64,000 bases of DNA, from the NCBI RefSeq assembly GCF_030540545.1, contig NZ_JAUNVZ010000004.1, positions 157,483 to 221,482 of the forward strand, given 5' to 3'. Under the pieces are notes generated by a model, which did no database searches, was not told the origin of the DNA, and was given only the letters and a program-made list of their open reading frames with translations. Shown in pieces: positions 9,729 to 18,412 of the stretch (positions within the stretch are counted from its first letter, which is position 1; each line of letters begins with the position of its first letter). The DNA is from Rothia sp. (in: high G+C Gram-positive bacteria) (GTDB taxonomy: Bacteria > Actinomycetota > Actinomycetes > Actinomycetales > Micrococcaceae). The position numbers and the translations under genes are program-made.

Positions 9729-12248
9729 CTATTGGCTCAGGGGGCGCTCTTCAATCACCGTGGCACCAAAAACCTTCTCCAGGGCCTTGAGACCAAAAAC
9801 GGCGGTATTTTCCAGGCGCTCATCATCCTCAGAGATATATTCTTCCTCGCTCGCTGCCTGAGTGGCTGCGGGCTGAGCCGGTGCGGGGCTCGGGTCTGCG
9901 ACCGGTGCCGGAGCACTCTGCTCGGGTGCAGAGGGCTCAGGCTGAGCGGGGGCTACCTGAGAAGGCGCCGAACCGGGTGCCAGGGGCGCCGCAGGATTCA
10001 GAGGCGCGACCGGGTTAAGAGGTGCTGCCGGGTTAAGGGGCGCGGCGGGGTGAGCTTCAGCTACCGGGGGCTGATGTGCCACAGCGGGCTCAGCCTGGGG
10101 TGCTTCAGTAGATTCAGCAGGAACTACGTCAACGGGAGTTGAGGCTGCAAAAGAATCACGCTCACCGTAGGGGGAAGGCTCTGCCGGTTCGGGGTTTTCG
10201 GCGGGTTCAGGAGCTACGGGTGCCGGTTCAGCCTGCACGGGTGCGGGCTGAGCGGGTGCTGCCGGGGCGGGGGCAGCGGGTTCAGCGGGTGCATCCTGAG
10301 GAATTGCCGCTACCTGCCACGCGCCCAGAGGCTCGCTAGGAACGGGCTCGGAGCTCACGGGCTGGCCGTGACGCTGCCACGCCTCCTCACCGCCACGCGG
10401 ACCCTGTGCAATAGGAGCCGGCTGAGCGGGGGCAACGGGTGATGCTTGTGCCGGTGCAGACTGAGCCGCGCCGAGAGCAACCAGAGGTTCACGCAGACCC
10501 GTACCGGGCTCAGCAACCTCCGCACGCACCGTCATCTGAGTCTTCAAAAGCGTGCTGACATGGGACGATAGCTCGGATGCCAAGGGCTTGACCGCCTGAA
10601 GTACCGGAAGTTCAGCGCGCACAAAAAGCTGCGCACCATCAATACGTACCGGCTGCAGGAAACCGAGAGCCGGGTGCTGCTGGCTTATACGACCCAGCAC
10701 CTGAGCCCAGGACGACTGAACCAGTTCCAGAGGGCTCTGCGCGGGCTGAGCCGGAGTGGGCTGAGAAGGTACCTGCGGTGCCGGAGCGGGCGCGGTAGCA
10801 GTAGGCTGTGCTTCCTGAACTCCCAGCGGGGGAGTAGCCGGAGTGGCAACAGCCTGCGCATTATGCGCCTGTGCCAGGGGCGCTTGTGCCAGAGGCGCCG
10901 GAGAAAGCGGTGCCTGAGAGAGCGGCGGAGCATTCAGCGGCTCCGGGGCCTGAATGGCGGGTGCGCTCTGGGCTGCAGCAGCCGCTCGAGTATTCTGTGC
11001 TGCCGTAGCCTGACCCGGCACATTCTGAATCGCCGCATTCTGTGCTGGAGCAGCCGAGCCAGAAGTAGCAGAAGCGGCGGGTAGACCGCGCGCAATACGC
11101 GCCTCCAGGGCATCTAAACGAGCGGAAAGAGCCGCGCTATCGCCGCCGGCAGGCAGGAGCAAACGAGCCGCCAGCAGTTCCAGCTGAAGCTGCGGGTTCG
11201 AGGCGCCACTCATAGTGTTCAGAGCAGTATTCACCGTCTCGGCAGCAGCATTGAGAGAAGCGGCGCTCAGAGCACTCGCCTGTTCTTTCAGGCGCTCCAG
11301 CTGATCCGCCGGAACACCCTGCAAAATACTGCCGGCCTCCTCGGGAACAGCCTGAACCACCAGCAAATCGCGCAGACGCTCCAGCAGATCCTCCACAAAA
11401 CGGCGAGGATCCTGACCGGTTGCCACCACACGCGCCACCGCGCCAAAGAGCGCGGAAGCATCCGCCGAACCAATAGCGCTCACAATCTCATCCAGCAGCT
11501 GCGCGTGGGTATAACCCAGCAGAGCCACCGCACGGTCATAGCTCACGCCGGATTCGGTGGAAGCGCCGGAAATCAGCTGATCCAAAATCGAGAGAGAATC
11601 ACGCACCGAACCACCGCCGGCACGTACCACCAGCTGCAGCACACCGGGCTCCACGCTGACCTGCTCCTCATCGCAGAGCTGCTGCAAATAGGGCAGCAGG
11701 ATCTCCGGGGGCACCAGGCGGAAGGGGTAGTGGTGGGTGCGGGAACGAATCGTGCCGAGCACCTTATTGGGCTCGGTGGTCGCAAAAATAAATTTAATGT
11801 GCTCCGGCGGCTCTTCCACAATCTTCAGCAGCGCATTAAAGCCCTCACGGGTGACCATATGCGCCTCGTCAATAATGAAGATTTTGTAGCGGTCGCGTAC
11901 GGGCGCTAGGGTTGCTCGCTCGCGCAGATCGCGGGCATGGTCCACACCGCCGTGGCTTGCGGCGTCCATTTCAATGACGTCCAGGGAGCCGGTGCCGTCG
12001 CGGGAGAGTTCGCGGCAGGAATCGCATTCGCCGCAGGGGGTGGGGGTCGGGCCCTGGGCGCAGTTGAGGCAGCGCGCCAGAATACGCGCGGAGGTGGTTT
12101 TACCGCATCCGCGCGGGCCGGAGAAAAGATAGGCGTGGTTAACGCGGTCATTGGCGAGGGCGGTCATGAGCGGTTCGGTGACCTGATCCTGGCCGATAAC
12201 CTGCGCGAAGGTTTCGGGGCGGTATCGACGGTAGAGTGCGGTGCTCAC
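9729..12248 (-). CDS. dnaX: DNA polymerase III subunits gamma and tau
   Basis: This is the ATPase of the replication clamp loader. The start GTG at 12248 gives the family-typical opening [20 protein letters not shown], with AAAGGA just upstream; a GTG ten codons earlier has no such site. Residues 40-60 carry the P-loop ([10 protein letters not shown]), followed by a zinc-binding CxxC region (CGECDSC), the Walker B DEAHM and the sensor region. Beyond about residue 380 the protein is a Pro/Ala-rich tau tail. It contains four six-residue copies of the P(A/V)APLN type near residues 745-770. The length of about 839 residues is at the long end. The ffs gene lies directly upstream. Confidence 0.97.
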   Translation of the reverse strand: MSTALYRRYRPETFAQVIGQDQVTEPLMTALANDRVNHAYLFSGPRGCGKTTSARILARCLNCAQGPTPTPCGECDSCRELSRDGTGSLDVIEMDAASHGGVDHARDLRERATLAPVRDRYKIFIIDEAHMVTREGFNALLKIVEEPPEHIKFIFATTEPNKVLGTIRSRTHHYPFRLVPPEILLPYLQQLCDEEQVSVEPGVLQLVVRAGGGSVRDSLSILDQLISGASTESGVSYDRAVALLGYTHAQLLDEIVSAIGSADASALFGAVARVVATGQDPRRFVEDLLERLRDLLVVQAVPEEAGSILQGVPADQLERLKEQASALSAASLNAAAETVNTALNTMSGASNPQLQLELLAARLLLPAGGDSAALSARLDALEARIARGLPAASATSGSAAPAQNAAIQNVPGQATAAQNTRAAAAAQSAPAIQAPEPLNAPPLSQAPLSPAPLAQAPLAQAHNAQAVATPATPPLGVQEAQPTATAPAPAPQVPSQPTPAQPAQSPLELVQSSWAQVLGRISQQHPALGFLQPVRIDGAQLFVRAELPVLQAVKPLASELSSHVSTLLKTQMTVRAEVAEPGTGLREPLVALGAAQSAPAQASPVAPAQPAPIAQGPRGGEEAWQRHGQPVSSEPVPSEPLGAWQVAAIPQDAPAEPAAPAPAAPAQPAPVQAEPAPVAPEPAENPEPAEPSPYGERDSFAASTPVDVVPAESTEAPQAEPAVAHQPPVAEAHPAAPLNPAAPLNPVAPLNPAAPLAPGSAPSQVAPAQPEPSAPEQSAPAPVADPSPAPAQPAATQAASEEEYISEDDERLENTAVFGLKALEKVFGATVIEERPLSQ
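9981..10052 (-). repeat. 18-bp tandem repeats in dnaX tail
   Basis: Four consecutive 18-base units encode [18 protein letters not shown] and PAAPLA. They vary at third positions, so the repeat is not recent or is kept at protein level. It is a low-complexity linker in the tau extension. Confidence 0.6.
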
Positions 12249-12350
12249 GGGAATCCTTTGCGCTGGGGAAACTTTCACTTCTCATTTTAGGGGAGAAGAT
12301 ACCCGCAGGGGGCTGTGCGCCCGGCGATATTCGAAAGTTATTCGGGCATG

Positions 12351-12440
12351 AAAAAACCCCTTACGCACCCGTCATAGCTCGAATACCCTTGCTACCTTCC
12401 GGTCCTGGGGGAGTTTTCCAAGATAACGCCACGTAAGAGG
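12351..12440 (-). ncRNA. ffs: Signal recognition particle RNA, small bacterial type
   Basis: On the minus strand the sequence contains CCAGGACCGGAAGGTAGCAA, the conserved SRP domain IV helix with its GGAA tetraloop and asymmetric internal loop. The outer arms CTTACG near 12436 and CGTAAG near 12362 close a long hairpin. A run of six T (12351-12356 complement) ends it. The length is about 90 nt. The RNA with Ffh targets nascent membrane proteins. Position just upstream of dnaX, same strand, is common in actinobacteria. Exact ends are estimates from the stem and T-run. Confidence 0.93.
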
Positions 12441-12643
12441 CTCTTCTACTATACCCGATGAGCGCCTAAAAAGCGAGATGGGGTGTGAGAGTAGGTGTAA
12501 AAGAGGGTACGGAGGACTTGGATGGGATAGATTTCCGGCACTCACAGGGCTAAATAAGTGTTCCCTATCACTTTTATTGCTTTTGGCTTGCGCAGGGCAA
12601 AAAAGCCCGGTATAGTTTTATCCGTTCGCTTTTATAGCAACGA

Positions 12644-12729
12644 GGAGAATTCGCCTAGCGGCCTATGGCGCACGCCTGGAACGCGTGTTGGGTTAACAGC
12701 CCTCGGGGGTTCAAATCCCCCATTCTCCG
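12644..12729 (+). tRNA. tRNA-Ser (anticodon GGA)
   Basis: A type II tRNA of 86 nt: acceptor arm GGAGAAT (12644-12650) pairs with ATTCTCC (12722-12728). The anticodon arm reads CGCCTGGAACGCG with GGA in the loop. A long variable arm follows, then GGGGGTTCAAATCCCCC as the T arm. The CCA end is not encoded. It is followed by a strong terminator. Confidence 0.96.
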
Positions 12730-12734
12730 CCGCG

Positions 12735-12766
12735 AAGCCCGGTAGCACTAGCTACCGGGCTTTTTT
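12735..12766 (+). terminator. Terminator of tRNA-Ser
   Basis: Arms 12735-12746 and 12751-12762 are perfectly complementary (12 bp, 4-nt loop) and run straight into six T. This is a textbook intrinsic terminator. Confidence 0.95.
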
Positions 12767-12827
12767 ATATCTCACTCCCACCGTATTTCCCGCCCGAAGA
12801 CCGGGCACCCAGGTAGAATAAAGAACT

Positions 12828-13199
12828 ATGATTTTTAAACGAGTAGGCACCACCCGCCCGTACCCCGAGCACGGCATTACCCACGCCGACTGGGGTAAAA
12901 TCCCGCCGCAGCAGGTGCGCCTGGACTCGATGATCACCACCCAAAAAATGCTCGATCTGGAGACCCTGCTTGCCGAGGACTCCACCTTTTACGGCGATCT
13001 TTTCCCGCACGTGGTCAAATGGCGCAATGAGCTCTACCTGGAAGATGGCGTACACCGCGCGCTGCGTAATGCCCTGCACCGCCGCGCCGTGATGTATGCG
13101 CGCGTGCTGGATTTGGATGCTCTCGACCCGGCATTGCTGGGTATGGCTGCTGCCCAGGGTAGCGCTACACATACCAAGCCCACTGTGCGCGTATCCTAA
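12828..13199 (+). CDS. Conserved actinobacterial protein of unknown function (VapB-like label)
   Basis: This 123-residue protein starts MIFKRVGTTRPYPEHGITHADW and continues with LDLETLLAEDSTFYGDLFPH. It belongs to a small family common in Micrococcales. Some databases label relatives as VapB-type antitoxins, but there is no PIN-domain toxin beside it and no clear DNA-binding motif, so the role is open. TAGAAT stands eight bases before the ATG and no Shine-Dalgarno is visible, hinting at a leaderless or very short leader. It is followed by a 26-bp perfect hairpin shared with the convergent regulator gene. Confidence 0.75.
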   Translation: MIFKRVGTTRPYPEHGITHADWGKIPPQQVRLDSMITTQKMLDLETLLAEDSTFYGDLFPHVVKWRNELYLEDGVHRALRNALHRRAVMYARVLDLDALDPALLGMAAAQGSATHTKPTVRVS

Positions 13200-13290
13200 C
13201 CCGCGCCCTAGGTCTCGATTTCTAAGACATAGGTAACGCGTGCCCGGCAAGCCCATAGATGCCCGGCGAACCATGAGATATAGATAAAGC

Positions 13291-13349
13291 ACCTATAGAT
13301 AAAGCGCGGGAAGCAGATTATTACTGCTTCCCGCGCTTTATCTATAGGT
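13291..13349. terminator. 26-bp perfect hairpin, bidirectional terminator
   Basis: Arms 13291-13316 and 13324-13349 match over 26 positions without a mismatch around ATTATTA. It lies between the convergent gene ends at 13199 and 13391. The left arm repeats the TAGATAAAGC seen at 13281-13290, a small extra direct repeat. Confidence 0.85.
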
Positions 13350-13390
13350 ATACAATGATGCCCCGCTATATCACCTCAGCGGCAGAGGGC

Positions 13391-14074
13391 TTAAGCCACC
13401 TGAACCGCGGTGGGAGAAGATTCGGTGGATGCCTGCTCCTCAGAGAGCTGAACCGACACACCATCGGCATCAAAACGAGCACCCAGACCCATCTGAATAA
13501 AACGAATCGTGCTCAAAATCTGGCGCTCGCGAGTCTCCTCATCCGGTGCGTCCTCGGTGCGGCCTGCGCTAGAGGAGAGGGAGCCGTGAATGAGCATAGC
13601 CAGCTCGCGAATATCGGCGCGCGGAATATAGCGCTGCTCAATAGCCTCGGAGAGAATGCCCGCCAGTACCATCTGCAGCTCACGCACATGCTTGCCCAGC
13701 TTGGCGTAGCTCTCGGGGGAGAGCATGGAACGCATTGCCGGGCCAGGAGGCAGGTGGCGGCGGGAAAGGTCTTCAATCTGCAGGCGAATATAGATTGCCA
13801 ACTGGTCGATCGGGTTGGTGACACCCTCCAGGGAGGAGTTGAGCTCCTTCAAAAAGCGTTCGGTCTCATCCAGGGCGTAGGCGACCAGCAGCTCGCCCAT
13901 ATCGGCGAAGTAGTTATAGACTGCGGTGCGGCCGATGCCGGCATTTTTTGCCACATCGGTCATGGTCAGTCCCGGCAGGCCCTGCGCGTAGAGCAGGGCG
14001 CCGAAAGAGTCGAGAATTGCGCGCTTGGTGTTTTCACGCTGCGCGGCATTGGAAGAAGCACTAATACGGGGCAT
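13391..14074 (-). CDS. TetR-family transcriptional regulator
   Basis: This 227-residue repressor-type protein has an N-terminal helix-turn-helix (MTDVAKNAGIGRTAVYNYF, residues about 37-55), followed by a helical ligand domain that I cannot assign. The C-terminal 25 residues are low complexity (EEQASTESSPT). The ATG at 14074 has no Shine-Dalgarno; TAAAGT lies exactly six bases upstream. A 27-bp inverted repeat (14075-14101) covers that box, so autoregulation is very likely (inference). The next gene rightward, the queuosine-precursor transporter, starts 234 bases away and could be a second target. Confidence 0.9.
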   Translation of the reverse strand: MPRISASSNAAQRENTKRAILDSFGALLYAQGLPGLTMTDVAKNAGIGRTAVYNYFADMGELLVAYALDETERFLKELNSSLEGVTNPIDQLAIYIRLQIEDLSRRHLPPGPAMRSMLSPESYAKLGKHVRELQMVLAGILSEAIEQRYIPRADIRELAMLIHGSLSSSAGRTEDAPDEETRERQILSTIRFIQMGLGARFDADGVSVQLSEEQASTESSPTAVQVA

Positions 14075-14101
14075 ATTGACACTTTACATGAAAATGTCAA
14101 T
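14075..14101. promoter_or_regulatory. Operator-like inverted repeat for the TetR regulator
   Basis: The 27-bp site starts ATTGACA and ends TGTCAAT, with an inner TTT/AAA also in mirror position. It abuts the regulator start codon and contains its -10-like TAAAGT. A looser copy of the ACATGTC core is at about 14176-14182. Confidence 0.6.
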
Positions 14102-14307
14102 AAATGACTACTCTGTGTGCCCTAAGTAGCCCAAAAATTTAAGTATTTTCCCACGTCACTGCCCTAAAACACTGTACATGTCATATATCCACACCCGCGG
14201 GAAGCCGCAGGCAGAGCTGCTGAGCCCTGCCGGTGCGCTACACTAAATAATGCTCGGGTGGCAGACGGGCGATTCAAGAACATGAACAAACACATCAAGG
14301 GTGAACT

Positions 14308-15033
14308 ATGTCCTCTGTATCTACTGAATCTCAAACCACCGCGGGTACCCCGTGGGGCAAGCGTCGCAGCTACTTCGATCTGCTACTGGCAGCATCCTGC
14401 GTGATTCTGATTATCTCCAATATTGCCGCAACCAAGGGCGTCGCCTTTGGCCCGCTGCCCTTTAGCATTCCTTTCATCATGCCCGATGGCGTGATCATTA
14501 CCGACGGCGGTTTCTTCCTCTACCCCCTGGCCTATGTGCTCGGTGATGTGCTCTCGGAAGTCTACGGCTTCAAGCGCGCACGCCGCGCAATTATTGCCTC
14601 CTTCGTGGCAACCGCCTTCGCCGTGCTCTGCTTTGTGATTACCCTGAACCTGCCCGCCGCGGACTTCTACACCAATCAGGAGGCATTCGCTACGGTTCTG
14701 GGCCCGGTCTGGCAGATCTTTGCCGGCTCCCTGCTGGGTTATCTGACCGGTCAGACCCTGAACGCCTGGGTCATGGTCGCCATGAAGAAGGCAACCGGCG
14801 GCAAGCACCTGTGGAGCCGTATGATTGGTTCCACCCTGGCCGGTGAGCTGGTGGACACCCTGATCTTCTGCACTATTGCTGCTCCCGTGCTGGGCATTAG
14901 CGATATTCAAACCTTTATGAGCTATGTACTGCTGGGCTATGTATACAAGTGCCTGGTGGAAATTCTGCTCATGCCCATTAGCTACCCGGTCATTGCTTGG
15001 TTCAAGAAGCACGAAGCTGAATACGTGGGCTAA
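14308..15033 (+). CDS. Queuosine precursor transporter (YhhQ/DUF165 family)
   Basis: This 241-residue inner-membrane protein has about six hydrophobic segments and the family signature GGFFLYPLAYVLGDVLSEVYGFKRAR (two halves), plus AGSLLGYLTGQ and GELVDTLIF. Family members import queuosine precursors such as preQ0 or preQ1. Together with tgt at 23167 this suggests salvage rather than synthesis of the queuosine base, as no queCDEF genes are in this window. AAGGGTG precedes the ATG. I looked for a preQ1 riboswitch upstream and saw none. Confidence 0.92.
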   Translation: MSSVSTESQTTAGTPWGKRRSYFDLLLAASCVILIISNIAATKGVAFGPLPFSIPFIMPDGVIITDGGFFLYPLAYVLGDVLSEVYGFKRARRAIIASFVATAFAVLCFVITLNLPAADFYTNQEAFATVLGPVWQIFAGSLLGYLTGQTLNAWVMVAMKKATGGKHLWSRMIGSTLAGELVDTLIFCTIAAPVLGISDIQTFMSYVLLGYVYKCLVEILLMPISYPVIAWFKKHEAEYVG

Positions 15034-15091
15034 AAATTAAGGGAGTGTGGCTATCTTAGGTATATATTGCACACCGCATAAAACTTGATAA

Positions 15092-15150
15092 GAGCGCCGG
15101 AGTGCTGGATAGTTAAGAGCATTGCTTGATGACTATGGGCATTCGGCGCT
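15092..15150 (+). terminator. Weak imperfect hairpin after the transporter
   Basis: AGCGCCG (15092-15098) and CGGCGCT (15144-15150) can close a long stem, followed by TTATC. The inner pairing is imperfect. Confidence 0.3.
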
Positions 15151-15232
15151 TTATCGTACCCGATAGGACGCAAGCGCCCCATAGGGTGTCCAAGCGTCAA
15201 GAACACACAATGCACAGAGTGAAAGTAACCTG

Positions 15233-16663
15233 ATGAGTACATCGCAGACAGCTGAGCATAGCGAGCTCAAACGCTCCCTAAGCCACGGCCAGATGACCAT
15301 GATCGCCATGGGTCTGGCGCTGGGCACCGGTCTTTTCCTGGGGTCGGGCGCAGCTATCGGCATTGCAGGCCCCGGCGTGATTATCTCCTACGCCATTGGC
15401 TCCCTGATCGCCGCAATTATTGTTGCCTGCGCGGGCGAAATGGCAATCCGTCACCCCGTGCCCGGCGGTTTCGGTACTATTTCTACCCGCTACCTGAACC
15501 CCTACGCGGGCTATTTGGGTCGCTGGGCATATTGGGCTGCTACCGTGCCCCTGGCGGGCGCCGAGCTGATTGCCGTGGGCGAGTACATGGGCTATTGGTA
15601 CCCCCATGTTGACCTGTGGGTCTGGGCGGTTATTTTCGGCGTCATGATTGTCATGCTCAATATTATTAGCGTGCGTTCCTTTGGATCGACCGAAACCATT
15701 CTTTCCGCTATTAAGGTCGGCGCCGTGCTGCTCTTTATTGTTATCGGCGGTATTTTCGTGATCTTCGGTCTGCCCGGCCAAGGCGCTCACGGCGTGGAGT
15801 ATTTGACCAACGACGGCGGTTTCCTGCCCAATGGTGTCTCCTCCATTTGGGTGTCCATGGCTGTGGTGATGTTCTCCTTTGGCGGTATTGAGATGATTTC
15901 CCTCTCCGCTGCCGAGGCGAAGGACCCGGATCGTTCGGTTTCCACCAGCGTTAAGGGTATGATTGTGCGCCTTTCCAGCTTCTATGTGCTCTCCATGCTG
16001 GTCATCCTGTGCCTGGTGCCTTGGCGTCAGGCTGCGGAGTCCGGCAAGGCTCTGACCGCCTCCCCCTTTGTGACGGTCTTTAGCCAGGTGGGTATCCCCG
16101 GTGCTGCCGGCATTATTAACTTCGTGGTCTTTATTGCTGCGCTTTCGGGCGCTAATGCTGCGCTATATGCGGCAACCCGCCTGCTGCACGCCCTGGCTCA
16201 GGACGGTATGGCGCCTCGTGCCCTGGCAAAGACCAGCAAGACCGGTGTGCCCGTGGGTGCCCTGACCGTCTCCAGTGTGGGCGTTGTGGTGGCTATTGTG
16301 CTGGCATTGGGCGGCCTGAAGAATATCTTCGCGCTCTTTATGGGCCTGGTGACCCTGTCCATTCTGATTGTGTGGGTCATGATTCTGCTGACCTATCTGA
16401 GCTTTAAGAAGATGCACCCGGTTGCCGATGGTTTCCAGGTGCTCGGTGGCCGCGTGACCGCTTGCATTGCTCTGGCGGGCGTGTTGGCAACCTTTGCCGC
16501 AATGTTCGTGGTGGACGATACCACCCTGAACTCCGTGCTATTCGGTTTGGGCTTCTTCGCGCTGATTACTGTCGCCTATTTCGTGGTGGCTAAGCGCAAT
16601 GGCGGTTTTAAGGCTGCCGATCTGGAGGCACTGGCACAGCAGGAAGAAGACACCAAGGCTTAG
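15233..16663 (+). CDS. Amino acid permease (APC superfamily), first of three tandem paralogs
   Basis: This 476-residue membrane protein has about 12 hydrophobic segments. It opens ELKRSLSHGQMTMIAMGLAL, followed by GTGLFLGSGAAIGIAGPGV and the GEMAIRHPVPGGF consensus of the AAT family (relatives of GabP, ProY, CycA). The proton-coupled amino acid substrate cannot be told from sequence. The ribosome-binding site is weak (GAAAGTAACCTG). It is closest to the next gene: long stretches such as LFLGSGAAIGIAGP and LNIISVRSFGSTET are identical, pointing to a fairly recent duplication. The hairpin at 16693-16721 ends its transcript. Confidence 0.92.
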   Translation: MSTSQTAEHSELKRSLSHGQMTMIAMGLALGTGLFLGSGAAIGIAGPGVIISYAIGSLIAAIIVACAGEMAIRHPVPGGFGTISTRYLNPYAGYLGRWAYWAATVPLAGAELIAVGEYMGYWYPHVDLWVWAVIFGVMIVMLNIISVRSFGSTETILSAIKVGAVLLFIVIGGIFVIFGLPGQGAHGVEYLTNDGGFLPNGVSSIWVSMAVVMFSFGGIEMISLSAAEAKDPDRSVSTSVKGMIVRLSSFYVLSMLVILCLVPWRQAAESGKALTASPFVTVFSQVGIPGAAGIINFVVFIAALSGANAALYAATRLLHALAQDGMAPRALAKTSKTGVPVGALTVSSVGVVVAIVLALGGLKNIFALFMGLVTLSILIVWVMILLTYLSFKKMHPVADGFQVLGGRVTACIALAGVLATFAAMFVVDDTTLNSVLFGLGFFALITVAYFVVAKRNGGFKAADLEALAQQEEDTKA

Positions 16664-16692
16664 TCTTCTCATAGCTTGTGACTGCTTGGCGT

Positions 16693-16721
16693 AACGGCGG
16701 CACGCACTTGGTGCCGCCGTT
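16693..16721 (+). terminator. Terminator between permease copies 1 and 2
   Basis: AACGGCGGCAC (16693-16703) pairs exactly with 16711-16721 around a 7-nt loop, then TTCGCTT. It suggests that the paralogs are separately transcribed. Confidence 0.75.
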
Positions 16722-16789
16722 TCGCTTATGAGAGTCCACGCGCACGTACTATTCACTCGTAGACCACTATTTATTCACGAAAGAAACTC

Positions 16790-18235
16790 ATGTCCTCTAC
16801 GGATACTCCTTCGGGAGAAACTAACCAGAACGAACTTAAACGCTCCCTCAGCCACGGCCAGATGACCATGATTGCCCTCGGTCTTGCTCTGGGTACGGGT
16901 CTTTTCCTCGGCTCGGGCGCAGCTATTGGCATTGCGGGACCTGCGGTACTTATAAGCTACGCCTTTGGCTCGCTGGTGGCGGCAATTATTGCAGCCTGCG
17001 CGGGTGAAATGGCGATCCGTTACCCTGTGCCCGGCGGTTTCGGCACTATCGCCACCCGCTACCTGAGCCCCTACGCCGGCTACCTAAGCCGCTGGGCATA
17101 TTGGATTACCACGGTGCCCCTGACCGGTGCTGAAATTATCGCCACCAGCCACTATATGGGCTACTGGTACCCGCAGGTGGATCTGTGGGTGTGGGCGCTC
17201 ATGTTCGGCACGATGATTGTCATGCTCAATATTATTAGCGTGCGTTCCTTTGGCTCCACTGAAACCGTGCTTTCGGCTATTAAGGTGGGTGCGGTGCTCT
17301 GCTTTATTGTGGTGGGTGCTATTTTCGTGATCTTTGGTATGCCCGGTCAGCAGCCCCACGGTCTGGAGTACCTGACCAGCGATAACGGTTTTATGCCCAA
17401 TGGCATTTCTTCTCTCTGGCTTTCTCTTGCGGTGGTTATGTTCTCCTTTGGCGGCGTGGAGTTGATTTCCATTTCCGCTGCTGAGGCGAAGGATCCGGCG
17501 CGTTCGGTTTCTTCCAGTGTGAAGGCAATGATTTGGCGTCTGAGCTCTTTCTATGTGCTGTCCATGCTGATTATTCTGTGCCTGATGCCCTGGCGTAGTG
17601 CCGCGGAGGCGGGTAAGGATCTGACCGCTTCTCCCTTTGTCATGGTCTTTAGCCAGGCGGGTATTCCGGCGGCTGCGGGCATTATTAATTTCGTGGTGCT
17701 GATTGCGGCGTTTTCCGGCGGTAATGCGGCGCTGTATGCGGCGACCCGTCAGCTGCACGCTCTGGCTCAGGATTCTATGGCTCCTCGTGTGCTCGCCAAG
17801 ACAAGCAAAACGGGTGTTCCGGTTGGTGCTTTGGCTGTCTCCACCCTGGGCGCCGTGATCGCCCTGCTGATGGCTTTGCTGGGCCTCGATAATATTTTCC
17901 GCCTCTTTATGGGTCTGGTGACCTTCGCTATGCTGCTGGTCTGGTCAATGATCCTCATAACCTACCTGCGCGTGAAAAAAGCTCACCCGCAGGGCATCGG
18001 CTTCCAGATCTTTGGCGGCAGGATCACCGCGTGGATTGGCCTGATCGGCATTGCAGCAACCTTTAGTGCGCTCTTTGTGGTTGATGAAACCACCTTGACA
18101 TCGGTTAGCGTAGGTCTTGTATTCGTGCTGATTATTAGCCTGGCGTATCGTGTGCTGGCATCCCGCCGCGGCGGTTTTGAACCGGCAGATTTGGAGGCGC
18201 TCTCGGGCAGGAGCAGTGCCGAGCCCGGCAACTAG
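16790..18235 (+). CDS. Amino acid permease (APC superfamily), second paralog
   Basis: This 481-residue copy has the same order of motifs as its upstream neighbour (SLSHGQMTMIALGLALGTG, GEMAIRYPVPGGF, VMFSFGGVELISISAAEAKD). It differs most around residues 110-130 and in the last 70 residues, where substrate helices and the C-terminal tail vary. The tail ends SGRSSAEPGN. The ribosome-binding site is modest (GAAAG). Substrate unknown; specificity may have diverged after duplication (inference). No clear terminator follows; 177 bases separate it from copy 3. Confidence 0.92.
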   Translation: MSSTDTPSGETNQNELKRSLSHGQMTMIALGLALGTGLFLGSGAAIGIAGPAVLISYAFGSLVAAIIAACAGEMAIRYPVPGGFGTIATRYLSPYAGYLSRWAYWITTVPLTGAEIIATSHYMGYWYPQVDLWVWALMFGTMIVMLNIISVRSFGSTETVLSAIKVGAVLCFIVVGAIFVIFGMPGQQPHGLEYLTSDNGFMPNGISSLWLSLAVVMFSFGGVELISISAAEAKDPARSVSSSVKAMIWRLSSFYVLSMLIILCLMPWRSAAEAGKDLTASPFVMVFSQAGIPAAAGIINFVVLIAAFSGGNAALYAATRQLHALAQDSMAPRVLAKTSKTGVPVGALAVSTLGAVIALLMALLGLDNIFRLFMGLVTFAMLLVWSMILITYLRVKKAHPQGIGFQIFGGRITAWIGLIGIAATFSALFVVDETTLTSVSVGLVFVLIISLAYRVLASRRGGFEPADLEALSGRSSAEPGN

Positions 18236-18412
18236 ACATCGCGCTGTACCGTGTGCTGTACCCAGCGCTGTAGCGGGGTTTAGTGCCCGCCTTTACCGGG
18301 CTGGAGGGGCACCTACACACCTCGCTTCAGCGCCCGGGCGCATGAGCTGGCATAGATATGTTAGGGTGTACCCGTATAAGGGTGTAATCTCACCCTCTCT
18401 GAAAGGGACATA

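Noticed and set aside
14102-14307. preQ1 riboswitch before the queuosine-precursor transporter
   Set aside because: No compact pseudoknot-like C-rich loop and A-rich tail could be found near the start codon.
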